Assembly (NCBI GenBank): GCA_034422455.1
Contig: DAOUJQ010000008.1
Span: forward strand, 113,913 to 177,912
Source of the DNA: UBA1127 sp034422455
GTDB lineage: Bacteria > Chloroflexota > Dehalococcoidia > Lucifugimonadales > UBA1127
DNA length: 64,000 bases
Reading direction: 5' to 3'
The notes beneath the pieces were generated by a model. It made no database searches. It had not been told where the DNA came from and saw only the letters and a list, made by a program, of their open reading frames with translations. The position numbers and the translations under genes are program-made. Positions 23,926 to 32,594 of the stretch are shown here, piece by piece (the first letter of the stretch is position 1; the number at the start of each line of letters is the position of its first letter).

Positions 23926-25014
23926 TTAGACCTCGATGGGCGTGAAGTTGGCGGTGACGGGCTGGTGGCCGTCGTTCAGCTCGAAGGCTTCCTCGCGGTA
24001 GAGGCCGAGGGGCTCCAGGACGGGGGTGTCCGTGTAGGAGAAGAGGACGGACTCCTCGTTGCTGACGTGCTCGTGGAAGGACCAGGACGGGACAACGAAG
24101 GTGTCCTTGGCCTCCCAGTCGTACCGGACACCGTCGATGACGGAGTAGCCGCTGCCGGTGACGACGTGGTAGACGGTGCCGCCGGTGTGCCGGTGTGCCT
24201 TCGTGTGGGCGCCCCTGGGCAGGAGCGAGGCGTAGCAGGCGATGGAGGCCATCGCGGGGCCGCCAGTCGTGGGGTTGGCGTACTCCACGCAGACGCCGTC
24301 GTAGGGGCTGCCCTCGGTCTCGCGGGCGAGCCGGGAGAGCATGTCGTAAGTCTGGGCGAACTTGTAGTTGATCAGGGGCGAGTGGAGGTTGCCGCGGCCC
24401 ACCCACGTGGGCCGGAGGGCGCCGGCGGCGAAGAGCCGCTGGGAGACCTCGGTCGGCTTGGTCAGGGGCTGGCTCTCCTCGGGGTACTCCTCACGGAAGG
24501 AGGCGTCGAGGTGGTTGACCAGCGTTGAGTCGAGGCCGTCGAGCCACACCATGGGGACGTCGCCCTCGTTGCCGTGGTCGTGCCACATCCAGTTGGGCGT
24601 GGTGATGAAGTCGCCGGGTTCCATGTAGGTCTTCTCGCCCTCGACGGCGGTGTAGGCGCTGTGCCCCTCGACGATGAGGCGGAGGGCGGACGCCGTGTGG
24701 CGGTGGCTGGGCGCGACCTCGCCGGGGTTGATGATCTGCAGGTTGGCCGAGAGGGTGCTGGTGGCCGGGCCTCTGCCGAGGAGGCCGGGGTTGGAGAAGA
24801 TCAGCACGCGGCGCTCGGCCATCTCCATGGGGACGAGCTCGGCGGCGCGGAACAGCAAGGGACGGAAGTCCCTGTACTTCCAGAGGTAGGGGACGGCCTT
24901 GGGCTGGGGGTCCGTGCGCGACACCCAGAGCGGGCGGCTCTGGTAGCGCTTGACCTCCTCGTAGAAGAGCTCCAACTCCTCCAGGCGGCTCCCCGACATG
25001 GGCTCCTGTGCCAT
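23926..25014 (-). CDS. Bicupin ring-cleaving dioxygenase, gentisate 1,2-dioxygenase-like
   Basis: Gentisate 1,2-dioxygenases open hydroxylated aromatic rings with iron held in a cupin. The start is the ATG at 25014 behind AAGGGGG. The 362-residue product has two cupin halves: the first has the metal-binding HRHTASALR (His104, His106) and WMWHDHG (His145/147), the second AHRHTGGTVYHVV (His274, His276) and SWSFHEHVS. The whole matches the gentisate/1-hydroxy-2-naphthoate dioxygenase plan. A second member of the same family is at 45892-46971. It is followed by the aminotransferase gene, so both may process one class of compound. Confidence 0.85.
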   Translation of the reverse strand: MAQEPMSGSRLEELELFYEEVKRYQSRPLWVSRTDPQPKAVPYLWKYRDFRPLLFRAAELVPMEMAERRVLIFSNPGLLGRGPATSTLSANLQIINPGEVAPSHRHTASALRLIVEGHSAYTAVEGEKTYMEPGDFITTPNWMWHDHGNEGDVPMVWLDGLDSTLVNHLDASFREEYPEESQPLTKPTEVSQRLFAAGALRPTWVGRGNLHSPLINYKFAQTYDMLSRLARETEGSPYDGVCVEYANPTTGGPAMASIACYASLLPRGAHTKAHRHTGGTVYHVVTGSGYSVIDGVRYDWEAKDTFVVPSWSFHEHVSNEESVLFSYTDTPVLEPLGLYREEAFELNDGHQPVTANFTPIEV

Positions 25015-25109
25015 GGCGCACCCCCTTGTGCTCGGTAGCGGAAGGCTAGCACCGGCTACGGGGGCGGTCAAGGAGCGAGGCGTGCCTCCCCAACGGACTC
25101 GGAGAGGCG

Positions 25110-26099
25110 CTAGACGCCGGGCGCCGAACCGGAGTCACCCTCCGCGGGACGGACCGTGAGGTCCAGCACCTCCGTGACAGCGCCCGCCTGTTCCGTCTCC
25201 GCGTAGACTCCCGTGGCCACAAACACATCGCCGGCGCCCGTAATGAAGATGGGGGCAACTTCACCAACCACCCATCCATTGACGCGCAGCGACACCCTGC
25301 GGCCCGTGATCGTCACTACGATTTCATTGATCTCGCCTTCACCCTGGCGCGTGAGCGGTATACCGTCCAACAAGTCAGAGCCGTGGATAGGCCCCCAGGT
25401 ACCCGTTCCGATCGGCAGCGAACCGGAGGCGAAATCAAACTCCACGAACTCGAACGACGCCACCTCCGAAGTCCAGCCCTCACTGTGGATCAGGCAGGCA
25501 AACGCCTTTTCATTGGGATCGTCCGGGACGCGGACAAAGATGCCAATGCTGAAGGGGTGCTCCGAGGCGGCGTACGGGTTAACAAACTTGGCGGTTATTT
25601 CGGCGTCTTCTATGGAGATACCGGTGGAATAGTACTCGGGAAACCCGTTGGTGGGGTCATGAGCGAGCTCGACATTGCTGGGGCCGAAGGTCTCCGGCGG
25701 GGTTGGCGTGGGTGTGGGCGTCGGCGTGAGGGCGACCGTCGGCGTTGGGGTTGGCGTGTTCACGACCACCGGGATGGGCGTCGCAGTCGGTCCAGGCCCA
25801 GGCGTGGGCGCGGGCACAGGAGTCGGCACAGGCACCGGGCCCCGCGTCGGCAGGACCGCGGGGCCCGGAGTCGGTACGGGTCTCATGGTCGGAAGAGCGG
25901 AGACGGTGGCGGCGATCCGGGCGTCAACCGTGGCCTCCAGGTCCGGCGTGGCCGTCGGCACCGGCGTGGGCAGCAGGGCCAATACCGTCCCCTCGACGTC
26001 CGGGGGAGTGTCCGTTTCGGGATCATCGGAACAGACGACAGAGGAAAACGCCACTATCACGAGGAACACTGCCAGCGCTTTCCAAGTCGTCAGGCTCAT
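25110..26099 (-). CDS. Secreted/anchored protein with Thr-Pro stalk and a LamG-like C-terminal domain
   Basis: The 329-residue product has a hydrophobic N-terminal segment (WKALAVFLVIVAFSSVVC) that ends in Cys, as in a lipoprotein or cleaved signal. Residues about 40-135 are a stalk of Pro/Thr/Val repeats such as TPTPTPTVALTPTPTPTPTP. The last ~190 residues, with FGPSNVELAHDP, SIGIFVRVPDDPN, EVASFEFVEFDFASG and GRRVSLRVNGWVVGE, resemble concanavalin/LamG-like beta-sandwich domains that bind sugars or proteins. Such stalked surface proteins are common in Chloroflexota. Its ligand is unknown. Confidence 0.72.
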   Translation of the reverse strand: MSLTTWKALAVFLVIVAFSSVVCSDDPETDTPPDVEGTVLALLPTPVPTATPDLEATVDARIAATVSALPTMRPVPTPGPAVLPTRGPVPVPTPVPAPTPGPGPTATPIPVVVNTPTPTPTVALTPTPTPTPTPPETFGPSNVELAHDPTNGFPEYYSTGISIEDAEITAKFVNPYAASEHPFSIGIFVRVPDDPNEKAFACLIHSEGWTSEVASFEFVEFDFASGSLPIGTGTWGPIHGSDLLDGIPLTRQGEGEINEIVVTITGRRVSLRVNGWVVGEVAPIFITGAGDVFVATGVYAETEQAGAVTEVLDLTVRPAEGDSGSAPGV

Positions 26100-26355
26100 T
26101 CATGGCTCCATGGGGCCAAGATATGCTCGACCGCTTCCGGTCACGAGGATGCAACGGGAGGCAGGACGATCCTCTGCCGCCGAACCGAACGCGTCCGCTC
26201 ATCCGAGCGACATTAAGGGAACTATTGTGCACGGCTAAGCAGGTGTCAAGGACAATGCCGTGACGCAACGACGTCTTTTCCCCAACACACCGGCAATTGG
26301 GCCAATCCTGCTATACTGCACCGACCACGACGCCAACGTCGCCATGGGGCGGGCA

Positions 26356-26589
26356 ATGAAGCGTGTACACCAGTTCTTTGGGCGGGCGCTCCTCGTCACG
26401 GGGGCGTTGATGTTGTTCTTCATCGTCACGGGCTTCACCGGGCCGGAGTTCCCCAATTGGCTGGTGAACTGGACTTTTGCCGTCTTCGGGCTATCGCTGG
26501 CCGCGTTTGCGTTCACGTACAAGCGGTGGTCGCCGGAGGACCCGTCGGCGGGCCCACAGGACCGAGGCCGGCCCGACAAGGAGGAGTGA
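26356..26589 (+). CDS. Small two-helix membrane protein, unknown function
   Basis: The product is about 77 residues (start MKRVHQFFGR at 26356; ATGs at 26344 and 26260 are also in frame). Two hydrophobic segments, ALLVTGALMLFFIVTGF and WLVNWTFAVFGLSLAAFAF, are joined by a short loop and followed by a charged tail SPEDPSAGPQDRGRPDKEE. Its TGA overlaps the ATG of the first Rieske gene (TGATG), so the two are read from one message. A TATACT at 26312-26317 could be a -10 element. It could anchor or assist the oxygenase, but that is inference from context. Confidence 0.6.
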   Translation: MKRVHQFFGRALLVTGALMLFFIVTGFTGPEFPNWLVNWTFAVFGLSLAAFAFTYKRWSPEDPSAGPQDRGRPDKEE

Positions 26590-27851
26590 TGCTGACCAAG
26601 GAAGAGAACGACCTGATCACCCAATCGGGCAGGGGAACGCCGCTGGGCGAGCTGATGCGGCTCTACTGGATCCCCGCCTTCCAGTCGAGCGAGGTCCGGG
26701 AGCGGGACGGCACGCCGATCCGCCTCCGGCTGCTGGGCGAGGAGCTCATGGCGTTCCGGGACTCAGACGGCGAGGTCGGCGTGATGGAGGAGTACTGCCC
26801 GCACCGGGGGGCGTCGCTGGCGCTGGGCCGGAACGAGGAGGGCGGCATCACGTGCATCTACCACGGGTGGAAGTTCGACGCGCGGGGCAACTGCCTGGAC
26901 ATGCCGTCGGAGCCGGCGGCGTCGAACTTCAGGGACAAGGTGAAGGCGCGGGCCTTCCCCGTCCGTGAGGCGGCGGGCATGGTCTGGGTGTACATGGGGA
27001 TGCAGGCCGAGCTGCCGCCGTTCCCGTCGTTCCAGTGGACGCAGGTGCCGGAGGAGCACCTGTGCGTCATCAAGACACTGCAGGAGTGCAACTTCCTGCA
27101 GGGGCTGGAGGGCGGCATCGACTCATCGCACGCGTCGTTCCTGCACCGCTCGTTCGGCGGCGTGCGGACGGGGTGGGGAAACCCGCTGAACGGCCTGATC
27201 ATGGCCGACACGGCGCCTCGGCTGGAGGTGGAGTACACGTCGTACGGGTACCGGTACGCCGCGGTGCGGCAGGCGGGCGAGGGCCAGGAGTACGTTCGGA
27301 TGACGCCGTACATCCTGCCCTTCCACAGCTACATCCCCGGCCCGCCGGACCGGACGAACGGCTTCTCCATCTGGGTACCGCGCGACGACTACTCGTGCTG
27401 GCAGTGGGAGATCGGGTTCAACGAGCAGCGGCCGTTCACGGCGCAGGAGCGGGCCGACCGCATCGAGCAGTTCGGCTTTCACGACCTGGAGCCGGGCTTC
27501 CGCAAGGCGCGCAACCGGGACAACTGGTACCAGCAGGACCGGGAGGCGATGAAGTCGCGCGGGTTCTCCGGCATCTTCGGGACGCGGACGCAGGACCACG
27601 CGGTGCAGGAGAGCATGGGCGCGATCTACGACCGGACCCGCGAGCACCTGGGCACGAGCGACCGGGCCATCATCGCGATGCGGCGGCTGCTGTCGGAGTC
27701 GGTGCGGAACTACGCGGAGGGCGTGGCGCCGCCGGGGCTGGACCACGGCATCCCCTTCGGGCTGATCCGGGGAGACGACTTCGTGAAGCCGGCGGACATC
27801 ACATGGCAGGAAGCGAGGCCCCTCGACCCGGGACATGCGCTGGCGGGGTGA
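26589..27851 (+). CDS. Rieske non-heme iron oxygenase, large subunit (1 of 5)
   Basis: The 420-residue product is an alpha-subunit type ring-hydroxylating or demethylating oxygenase. The Rieske [2Fe-2S] ligands are C70-P-H72 and C89-I-Y-H92 within YHGWKFD. The mononuclear iron site follows in EGGIDSSHASFLHRSF (Asp plus two His), the arrangement of the phthalate 4,5-dioxygenase/vanillate demethylase group. This copy is the most divergent of the five: it reads CPHRGASLALGRNEEGG where the others read CPHRRASLFFGRNEE. It follows a small membrane-protein gene with overlapping stop and start. No ferredoxin or reductase gene is adjacent, so electrons must come from elsewhere. Confidence 0.93.
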   Translation: MLTKEENDLITQSGRGTPLGELMRLYWIPAFQSSEVRERDGTPIRLRLLGEELMAFRDSDGEVGVMEEYCPHRGASLALGRNEEGGITCIYHGWKFDARGNCLDMPSEPAASNFRDKVKARAFPVREAAGMVWVYMGMQAELPPFPSFQWTQVPEEHLCVIKTLQECNFLQGLEGGIDSSHASFLHRSFGGVRTGWGNPLNGLIMADTAPRLEVEYTSYGYRYAAVRQAGEGQEYVRMTPYILPFHSYIPGPPDRTNGFSIWVPRDDYSCWQWEIGFNEQRPFTAQERADRIEQFGFHDLEPGFRKARNRDNWYQQDREAMKSRGFSGIFGTRTQDHAVQESMGAIYDRTREHLGTSDRAIIAMRRLLSESVRNYAEGVAPPGLDHGIPFGLIRGDDFVKPADITWQEARPLDPGHALAG

Positions 27852-27870
27852 TGTAAGGAGGGCTCGTTCG

Positions 27871-27961
27871 CCCTTCGATTTCCCTCAGGGCGAACGGGAG
27901 GGGTAGCCAAATGGCCCCGCACACCCCCACCCCTCTGGGTTCCTGCCTCCGCAGGAACGAC
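27871..27961. repeat. Two interspersed repeats downstream of Rieske gene 1
   Basis: A CCCTTCGATTTCCCTCAGG copy (27871-27898) is followed by a TCCTGCCTCCGCAGGAACG copy (27937-27960). The first belongs to a variant of the CCTTCGACARGCTCAGG family in which the middle reads ATTTCCC; the same variant recurs at 47022-47049 and 53213-53240. The second has the palindromic core CCTGCCTCCGCAGG. The 449-bp gap between 27852 and 28300 otherwise holds inverted-repeat element C and one more repeat at 28251. Confidence 0.75.
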
Positions 27962-28008
27962 GAGGTGGCGGTCAGGGCGAATGGGAGATACGGTCGCCTC
28001 TCCGAGGG

Positions 28009-28090
28009 GGACTCGTTTCAGGTTTTGATTTGTATCTAACTTGGCACGTCTCAGATACGAAACCCATTTTCTTTTTGAGGAAACGAGTCC
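28009..28090. repeat. 82-bp inverted-repeat element, copy C (short form)
   Basis: The ends form a perfect 11-bp inverted repeat, GGACTCGTTTC (28009-28019) and GAAACGAGTCC (28080-28090). Inside, GTATCT (28032-28037) pairs with AGATAC (28053-28058) around a 15-base loop containing CTTGG. Compared with copies A and B the outer stem differs by paired changes (AATTG/CAATT versus ACTCG/CGAGT) and so does the inner stem (TAGCT/AGCTA versus TATCT/AGATA). About 32 bases of the left arm are missing. It lies between the first Rieske gene and the amidohydrolase gene. Confidence 0.65.
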
Positions 28091-28250
28091 GGCGGGACCG
28101 GTGATGGGCAGGGGCCACAATGGCGGTGTCCCAGTCGCGGGTGCCGGTCCGATGTCGCATGGGGAGAGGGTAGCGACGGGGGCTGCGCGGGCACAAGGGG
28201 GCGGTGGCAGGGGGTGCATTTGCCTTCCGTTCGCCCCCTTCGAGAGACGC

Positions 28251-28274
28251 CCTTCGACAGGCTCAGGGTGAACG
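28251..28274. repeat. CCTTCGACAGGCTCAGG-type repeat just upstream of the amidohydrolase
   Basis: One copy of the interspersed repeat (CCTTCGACAGGCTCAGGGTG and on) ends 26 bp before the amidohydrolase ATG. A degenerate partial copy, CCCTTCGAGAGACG, immediately precedes it. It therefore lies in the 5' leader of that gene. The same sequence family is found inside a coding frame at 19177-19200. Confidence 0.75.
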
Positions 28275-28300
28275 GCGTTTGGTTGGAGAGGAGGCCGACA

Positions 28301-29476
28301 ATGGCCAAGAACGGGTTCAGGATCATCGACGCGGAGCCGCACATGGAGGAGCCGCTGGAGATGTGGATCGAGCGGCTGCCGGAGCCGTACCGGTCGCGGA
28401 CACACATCGTGCGGCCGGAGAACGGGGGGTTCCTGGAGGGCAGCAGCGGGCGGCTGGTGCTGGACGGCGTTGAGCGGCCCAAGACGGCGCCCAACCCCCT
28501 GGTGCGCCGCCGCAGCCAGCGCCGCGTGGCCGCGAACCCCGGCCTGATGAAGGTGCAGAAGGACCCGTCGCCGGACGTCTTCCTGGAGGGGTTCGACATC
28601 GAGGGCATCGACGTGGGCGTGTTCATGCCGACGGTGGCGATGGGGCTGGTGCGCTACGACGACCTGGACCCGGAGCACGCGCTGGCGCTGTGCCGGGTCT
28701 ACAACGACTTCACCGCCGAGTTCTGCAGCGCGCACCCGGACCGGTTCAAGTTCTGGGCGTGGGTGCCGCCGCACGACGCCAAGCTGGCGGCAGGGGAGGC
28801 TCGGCGGGCCGTGGAGGAGCTGGGCGCGGCGGCCGTCGCGATGACGGGCGGCGCGGTCAACGGCAACCTGCTGAGCGACGAGCACTTCGACCCGCTGTGG
28901 GAGGAGATGGACCGGCTGGGGACGGCCTTCGGGATGCACGGGCCGCCGGCCAACTACTTGCTCAGGGACAACTACAACCACCGTTACTGGGGCAAGCGGA
29001 ACATGGAGGTCGTCGGCAACGCCATGGTCGGGCCGGTGCACGCGATGACGCAGCTGGCGGAGCTGACCATCGGCGGGGTGCTGGAGCGCTTCCCCAACCT
29101 GAAGCCGGTCTTCATGGAGGTCAATGCGAGCTGGCTGCCGTGGTTCCTCTGGAGGCTGGACGACAAGTGGGAGACCCACGCGCCGGACATGGAGATCGAG
29201 CTTTCGCTGCCGCCGAGCGAGTACTTCAAGAGGCAGGGGTACTGCGTGGTGGAGCCGGAGGAAGGGCCGATCCAGTACACCATCGACTTCATGGGGGCGG
29301 ACCACCTGCTCTTCTCGACCGACTACCCGCACTCGGACTGCATCTTCCCCGAGGCGGTCAATACGTTCCTGGCGCAGGAGCAGATCCCGGACGAGGCCAA
29401 GCGCAAGATCCTGTGGGACAACGGGACCAAGCTCTTCGGGCTGGAATCGCGCGTGGAAGCGGCGGCCGAGGGGTAA
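28301..29476 (+). CDS. Amidohydrolase family 2 protein (TIM-barrel metal hydrolase/decarboxylase)
   Basis: The 391-residue product belongs to the amidohydrolase-2 group, which includes aminocarboxymuconate-semialdehyde decarboxylase and related aromatic-acid decarboxylases. It starts with RIIDAEPHMEEP, where Asp and His take the place of the usual DxDxHxxEP, has FGMHGPPANY with a metal-binding His mid-barrel, and ends with HLLFSTDYPHSDCIFPEA, where the Asp is the last metal ligand. The ATG at 28301 has GGAGAGGAGG upstream. Placed 450 bp after a Rieske gene, it may act on an oxidised aromatic, but the substrate is unknown. Confidence 0.87.
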   Translation: MAKNGFRIIDAEPHMEEPLEMWIERLPEPYRSRTHIVRPENGGFLEGSSGRLVLDGVERPKTAPNPLVRRRSQRRVAANPGLMKVQKDPSPDVFLEGFDIEGIDVGVFMPTVAMGLVRYDDLDPEHALALCRVYNDFTAEFCSAHPDRFKFWAWVPPHDAKLAAGEARRAVEELGAAAVAMTGGAVNGNLLSDEHFDPLWEEMDRLGTAFGMHGPPANYLLRDNYNHRYWGKRNMEVVGNAMVGPVHAMTQLAELTIGGVLERFPNLKPVFMEVNASWLPWFLWRLDDKWETHAPDMEIELSLPPSEYFKRQGYCVVEPEEGPIQYTIDFMGADHLLFSTDYPHSDCIFPEAVNTFLAQEQIPDEAKRKILWDNGTKLFGLESRVEAAAEG

Positions 29477-29515
29477 GGGCGAGGGCAAGCGACCCTTGTG
29501 AGAGTCCCGAATGCG

Positions 29516-29567
29516 CCCTTCGACAAGCTCCTTCGAGGGCCTCAGGACGGAGCCAGGGCGAACGGGC
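29516..29567. repeat. Nested copy of the CCTTCGAC-type repeat
   Basis: A standard copy beginning CCCTTCGACAAGCTC is interrupted by a second partial copy, CTTCGAGGGCCTCAGGACGG, and then resumes with CAGGGCGAACGGG. The second unit thus sits inside the first at the AGCTC|CAGGG point. This shows that the family has been mobile or has recombined at its own copies. Confidence 0.65.
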
Positions 29568-29589
29568 GGTTGGGTCAATCTCAATATCA

Positions 29590-29624
29590 GTCGGGGCGAG
29601 GCTGGTTACGAGCCTCGCCCCGAC
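29590..29624. terminator. Bidirectional terminator-like hairpin between convergent genes
   Basis: A perfect 14-bp stem, GTCGGGGCGAGGCT / AGCCTCGCCCCGAC, with a 7-base loop lies between the amidohydrolase stop (29476) and the stop of the minus-strand 847-residue gene (29657). It is followed by AATTACTT on the plus strand. The position between convergent genes and the stem strength fit a shared terminator, though the U-tract is weak on both sides. Confidence 0.6.
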
Positions 29625-29656
29625 AATTACTTCTGAGTCCTCGTCGTGCGCTTCCC

Positions 29657-32200
29657 CTACTCCAAGACCCCGACAGGCGTTACCTCGAACTCGCCGCTGC
29701 GGAGCCAAACGCCCAAGGGCATGGACCTGGGCAGGTAGCGGATGTCCAACACGACGCTCTCGCCATCGGCGCGCAGGAAGCCCAGCTCCGTACGACCATC
29801 AGCCAAGCGACGGGAGCGAATCTTCCCGATGGGCTGGCCGTCCACCTCGACGTCACTGCTGACCCGCCACTCGCCGGGCGGGGCGTCAACGGGCAGGAGC
29901 CGCGAGGACGGCAGGACCTGCTCGCCGCCCGGCAGCTCGACGGCGTGCTCGATGCGGCCACCGTCGGTCAGCCGGGCGAGGATGCGCAATGGCAGCGGCG
30001 GCTGTGCGATCCCGGTGTCCGGGCCAAGGCCCAGCAGCTCCAGGACCTCGGGGCTGTCAGCGACGGCGAGACCATTCAAAAACCGAAAGGTCTCGCCATC
30101 GGCGCTCCGGGCGGCGCACATCATGCCGTCAATCAACACGCCGTAGACCGGCAACGCCGTCCGCATTTCAACGTCGAGATCGAGCAGGGCATCAACGTCC
30201 GCCGCGTCCGCCCCCGACAGGGCGCTGCGCAGCGACGCTGCGGCATTCCCGCACGACACCTGTTCCGCGAGGTCGCCCACCATCGCCCCAACTCCGGGGT
30301 CCTGCCAGCCCTCTCCGGCACTGCGGGCGGCCCGCACGACGTCGCCGGCAGCCACCGCCTGCGTGACCATGCGCTCGACGTAGCCAAGCTGCGCGTGAAG
30401 GGTGAGGGCTTCCGCGAATGACATGGTGCCGCCAGCATCCAGGCGAGCCTGGAGCGACCGCCATGAGGACTGAAGCGAGAGATACCGGCTCGCGGCCGTC
30501 CCGGCCATGTTGAGCGCCAGCTCTTCGACGGTGACGGGGTTGATTGCCTCTCCCGCAGCCAGCGATTCGGCCAAGCCCAGCTCAGCGACGGCGTCTTCAA
30601 ACTGGCCGCCGAAGGAGGCGAGGAGGGTGTCCGACGCCGGGTTGGGCAAGCTGAAGGCCTCAAGGGTCCCGGTCACCGCCAGACCAGCGATAGCTGGGCG
30701 CTCGAAGATGCCCTCCAACAACTGTGTGCGGACGCCCGCGGCGTACATCGCTTTCGCCTGCGTCGCCGCGTCCACTTCCGCGTCCGGGTCGGCAAAGGCG
30801 GTCACGGAGGCCGTCACCATCCCCTCGTCGTCGGCTTCCGCGGAGACGTTGTACCCCCGGGCATCCACGCTCACGGTGACCGGATCGAACGTCGTGCCGC
30901 TCAACACCATCACGTTCTGCCACTGGCCGTGGAATCCCCGCTCTTCGTCGTTCTCATCGAACGTGACGACCCCGACGAACACCCACGAGGGGCCGTGGCC
31001 TCCGAGCGTTACCTCAAACGGCGACACCTCTTCTATCGCCAGGCTTGCCGAGTTCGCCGCCGGTTCGCCGGTGTGGTAGGAGACTCCGGCACCCCACCGC
31101 ATCTCCGACGCGGCTATAGGGGCGGTGCGCTCAAACACGCGCGGGCCCACCACATAGACCACCGCGTTTCCGCCGATGTCAGCCAGGTCGCCGCCACCCA
31201 GATTGCCGACACGATAGTGAACGGAGAACGGCTGGCCGGCGACCACGTGCTCCGGTGTATGAACATCCTCAATCTTGAGGAGGAAGCTGTTCTGGCCCGC
31301 CTGCTCGTCCACGAGGTGGACAACGAGGGTGAAGTCAGCCATCAGCGGCTGATAGTCGCGCTCCAGGTAGGTGGTCGCTTCCAGCAGATAGGTGCCCGAC
31401 TCGAGGTACCGATCGATGCGGGAATTGCGCCGCTCGCCGCCGTCGTCGTTGGCGGCGATCAGACCGACGGAGGTGGAGACGAGAGACAGCACGGGGTCAC
31501 CGCTTTCCGACATCAGGTCCACACGTACGTGACCGTCCTGCGGCAGATCGAACAGGTAACCGTAGGCCGGGTGCTCCACGACGAAGCGCGAGCCGCAGGT
31601 GTCGAGGGTCCAGGAGCCGGACGCAGTCAAATCGACGCCGGGCTCCAGCGAGCCGAGGTGAACCGGCTCACACCCAGTGACGCGGCCGATGGAGAGGGAG
31701 AAGTCGGCCGGACCGCGGCCCCGCCCGCCGACTGTGGTCGCCTCCACGACGTAGATGCCCGGCGTCAAGTCACGCTCGATTCGCGCGTCGAGGCCGGCGC
31801 CGCCGTCATCGTTGTCCGTGAGGCGGCGTTCATCCTCAGCCAACAGATAGAGGAAGGAGTCTCCTTCTCCGGAGACCAAGTCGATTCTGATCCGCCCGGC
31901 CTCGACCACCTCGAAGCGGTATGAATGGGCATCGCTGCCGGTCCGAAAGCGAGAATCGCAGTTTTCCGTCGTCCAGCGTCCGTCGGCGTTCAGCCCGCCA
32001 TCCGCCTCGACACCAAGGGCGCCGAGGTCCGTGACGGGGCACGCCGACCCCTCCTGCGCGTCCACAGAACGGGGCCCGCCCACGGCCAAGACCGCGACGA
32101 CCAGCGCCGCAGCCATGCATGCGATTGCCAGTATCCGCAGCCAACGGCGGGCGTTTGGAACAGCAACCGCATCGCTTGTCATTGACGGCTTGTCAGGCAT
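29657..32200 (-). CDS. Large exported protein with PPC-like repeats, unknown function
   Basis: From the ATG at 32200 (GGAGG upstream) the product is 847 residues. A basic start (ARRWLR) and one hydrophobic helix (ILAIACMAAALVVAVLAVGG) act as signal or anchor. Two beta-sandwich units follow, each with a pattern like the bacterial pre-peptidase C-terminal domain: YRFEVVEAGRIRIDLVSGEGD ... LTDNDDGGAGLDARIERDLTPG and YLFDLPQDGHVRVDLMSESGD ... ANDDGGERRNSRIDRYLESG. Next comes a CARDB-like unit around EHVVAGQPFSVHYRVGNLGGG. The C-terminal half is Ala/Leu-rich and helical with no recognised domain. It is probably displayed outside the membrane. Confidence 0.72.
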   Translation of the reverse strand: MPDKPSMTSDAVAVPNARRWLRILAIACMAAALVVAVLAVGGPRSVDAQEGSACPVTDLGALGVEADGGLNADGRWTTENCDSRFRTGSDAHSYRFEVVEAGRIRIDLVSGEGDSFLYLLAEDERRLTDNDDGGAGLDARIERDLTPGIYVVEATTVGGRGRGPADFSLSIGRVTGCEPVHLGSLEPGVDLTASGSWTLDTCGSRFVVEHPAYGYLFDLPQDGHVRVDLMSESGDPVLSLVSTSVGLIAANDDGGERRNSRIDRYLESGTYLLEATTYLERDYQPLMADFTLVVHLVDEQAGQNSFLLKIEDVHTPEHVVAGQPFSVHYRVGNLGGGDLADIGGNAVVYVVGPRVFERTAPIAASEMRWGAGVSYHTGEPAANSASLAIEEVSPFEVTLGGHGPSWVFVGVVTFDENDEERGFHGQWQNVMVLSGTTFDPVTVSVDARGYNVSAEADDEGMVTASVTAFADPDAEVDAATQAKAMYAAGVRTQLLEGIFERPAIAGLAVTGTLEAFSLPNPASDTLLASFGGQFEDAVAELGLAESLAAGEAINPVTVEELALNMAGTAASRYLSLQSSWRSLQARLDAGGTMSFAEALTLHAQLGYVERMVTQAVAAGDVVRAARSAGEGWQDPGVGAMVGDLAEQVSCGNAAASLRSALSGADAADVDALLDLDVEMRTALPVYGVLIDGMMCAARSADGETFRFLNGLAVADSPEVLELLGLGPDTGIAQPPLPLRILARLTDGGRIEHAVELPGGEQVLPSSRLLPVDAPPGEWRVSSDVEVDGQPIGKIRSRRLADGRTELGFLRADGESVVLDIRYLPRSMPLGVWLRSGEFEVTPVGVLE

Positions 32201-32423
32201 TGCGTCCTCCGGTGAAAAAGGTTTGTGGCAAATGTTGCGAAAATCACAGAATCGCCTCTTGCAATGAAAGCTGATTTCAGGACGCCTTGCAAGCGAGCCA
32301 CCATAATCACCGGACAGATGGCCTCCCATATACCGGGAGCGGTGACCCTATTCGAGTAGACTGTACGCAGCATCCGCATCCTGCCGCTCCCCTCGGCGCG
32401 CACGGTGCGGGCAGGAGGACAGC

Positions 32424-32594
32424 GTGCACAGGCGGCTGGAACTGACGGGGTGGCTGCTGTGGCTGGTCGGCGTCGGGTGCTTCACAGTCGCAGGGTTTCG
32501 GAGCGGCGATGTCTGGACGGTCGCCGGCTCCGTGCTTTTCGGCGTGGGAATCGTCTGCCTGCTGATACCGTTGCTGCGGAAGAAGGACGGCTAG
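32424..32594 (+). CDS. Small membrane protein (56 residues), GTG start
   Basis: A GTG at 32424, seven bases after a strong GGAGG, opens a 57-codon frame ending in TAG at 32592-32594. The product has two hydrophobic helices, LTGWLLWLVGVGCFTVAGF and VAGSVLFGVGIVCLLIPLL, and a basic end RKKDG that favours a cytoplasmic C terminus. Its stop interlocks with the stop of the convergent mobA (shared CTAG). The family is unknown; the ribosome binding site, hydropathy and clean boundaries make it a likely real gene. Confidence 0.6.
   Translation: MHRRLELTGWLLWLVGVGCFTVAGFRSGDVWTVAGSVLFGVGIVCLLIPLLRKKDG

Noticed and set aside
27710..29584. 624-residue minus-strand frame over the amidohydrolase gene
   Set aside because: Low-complexity Arg/His/Pro composition and full overlap with a clear amidohydrolase; no ribosome binding site.
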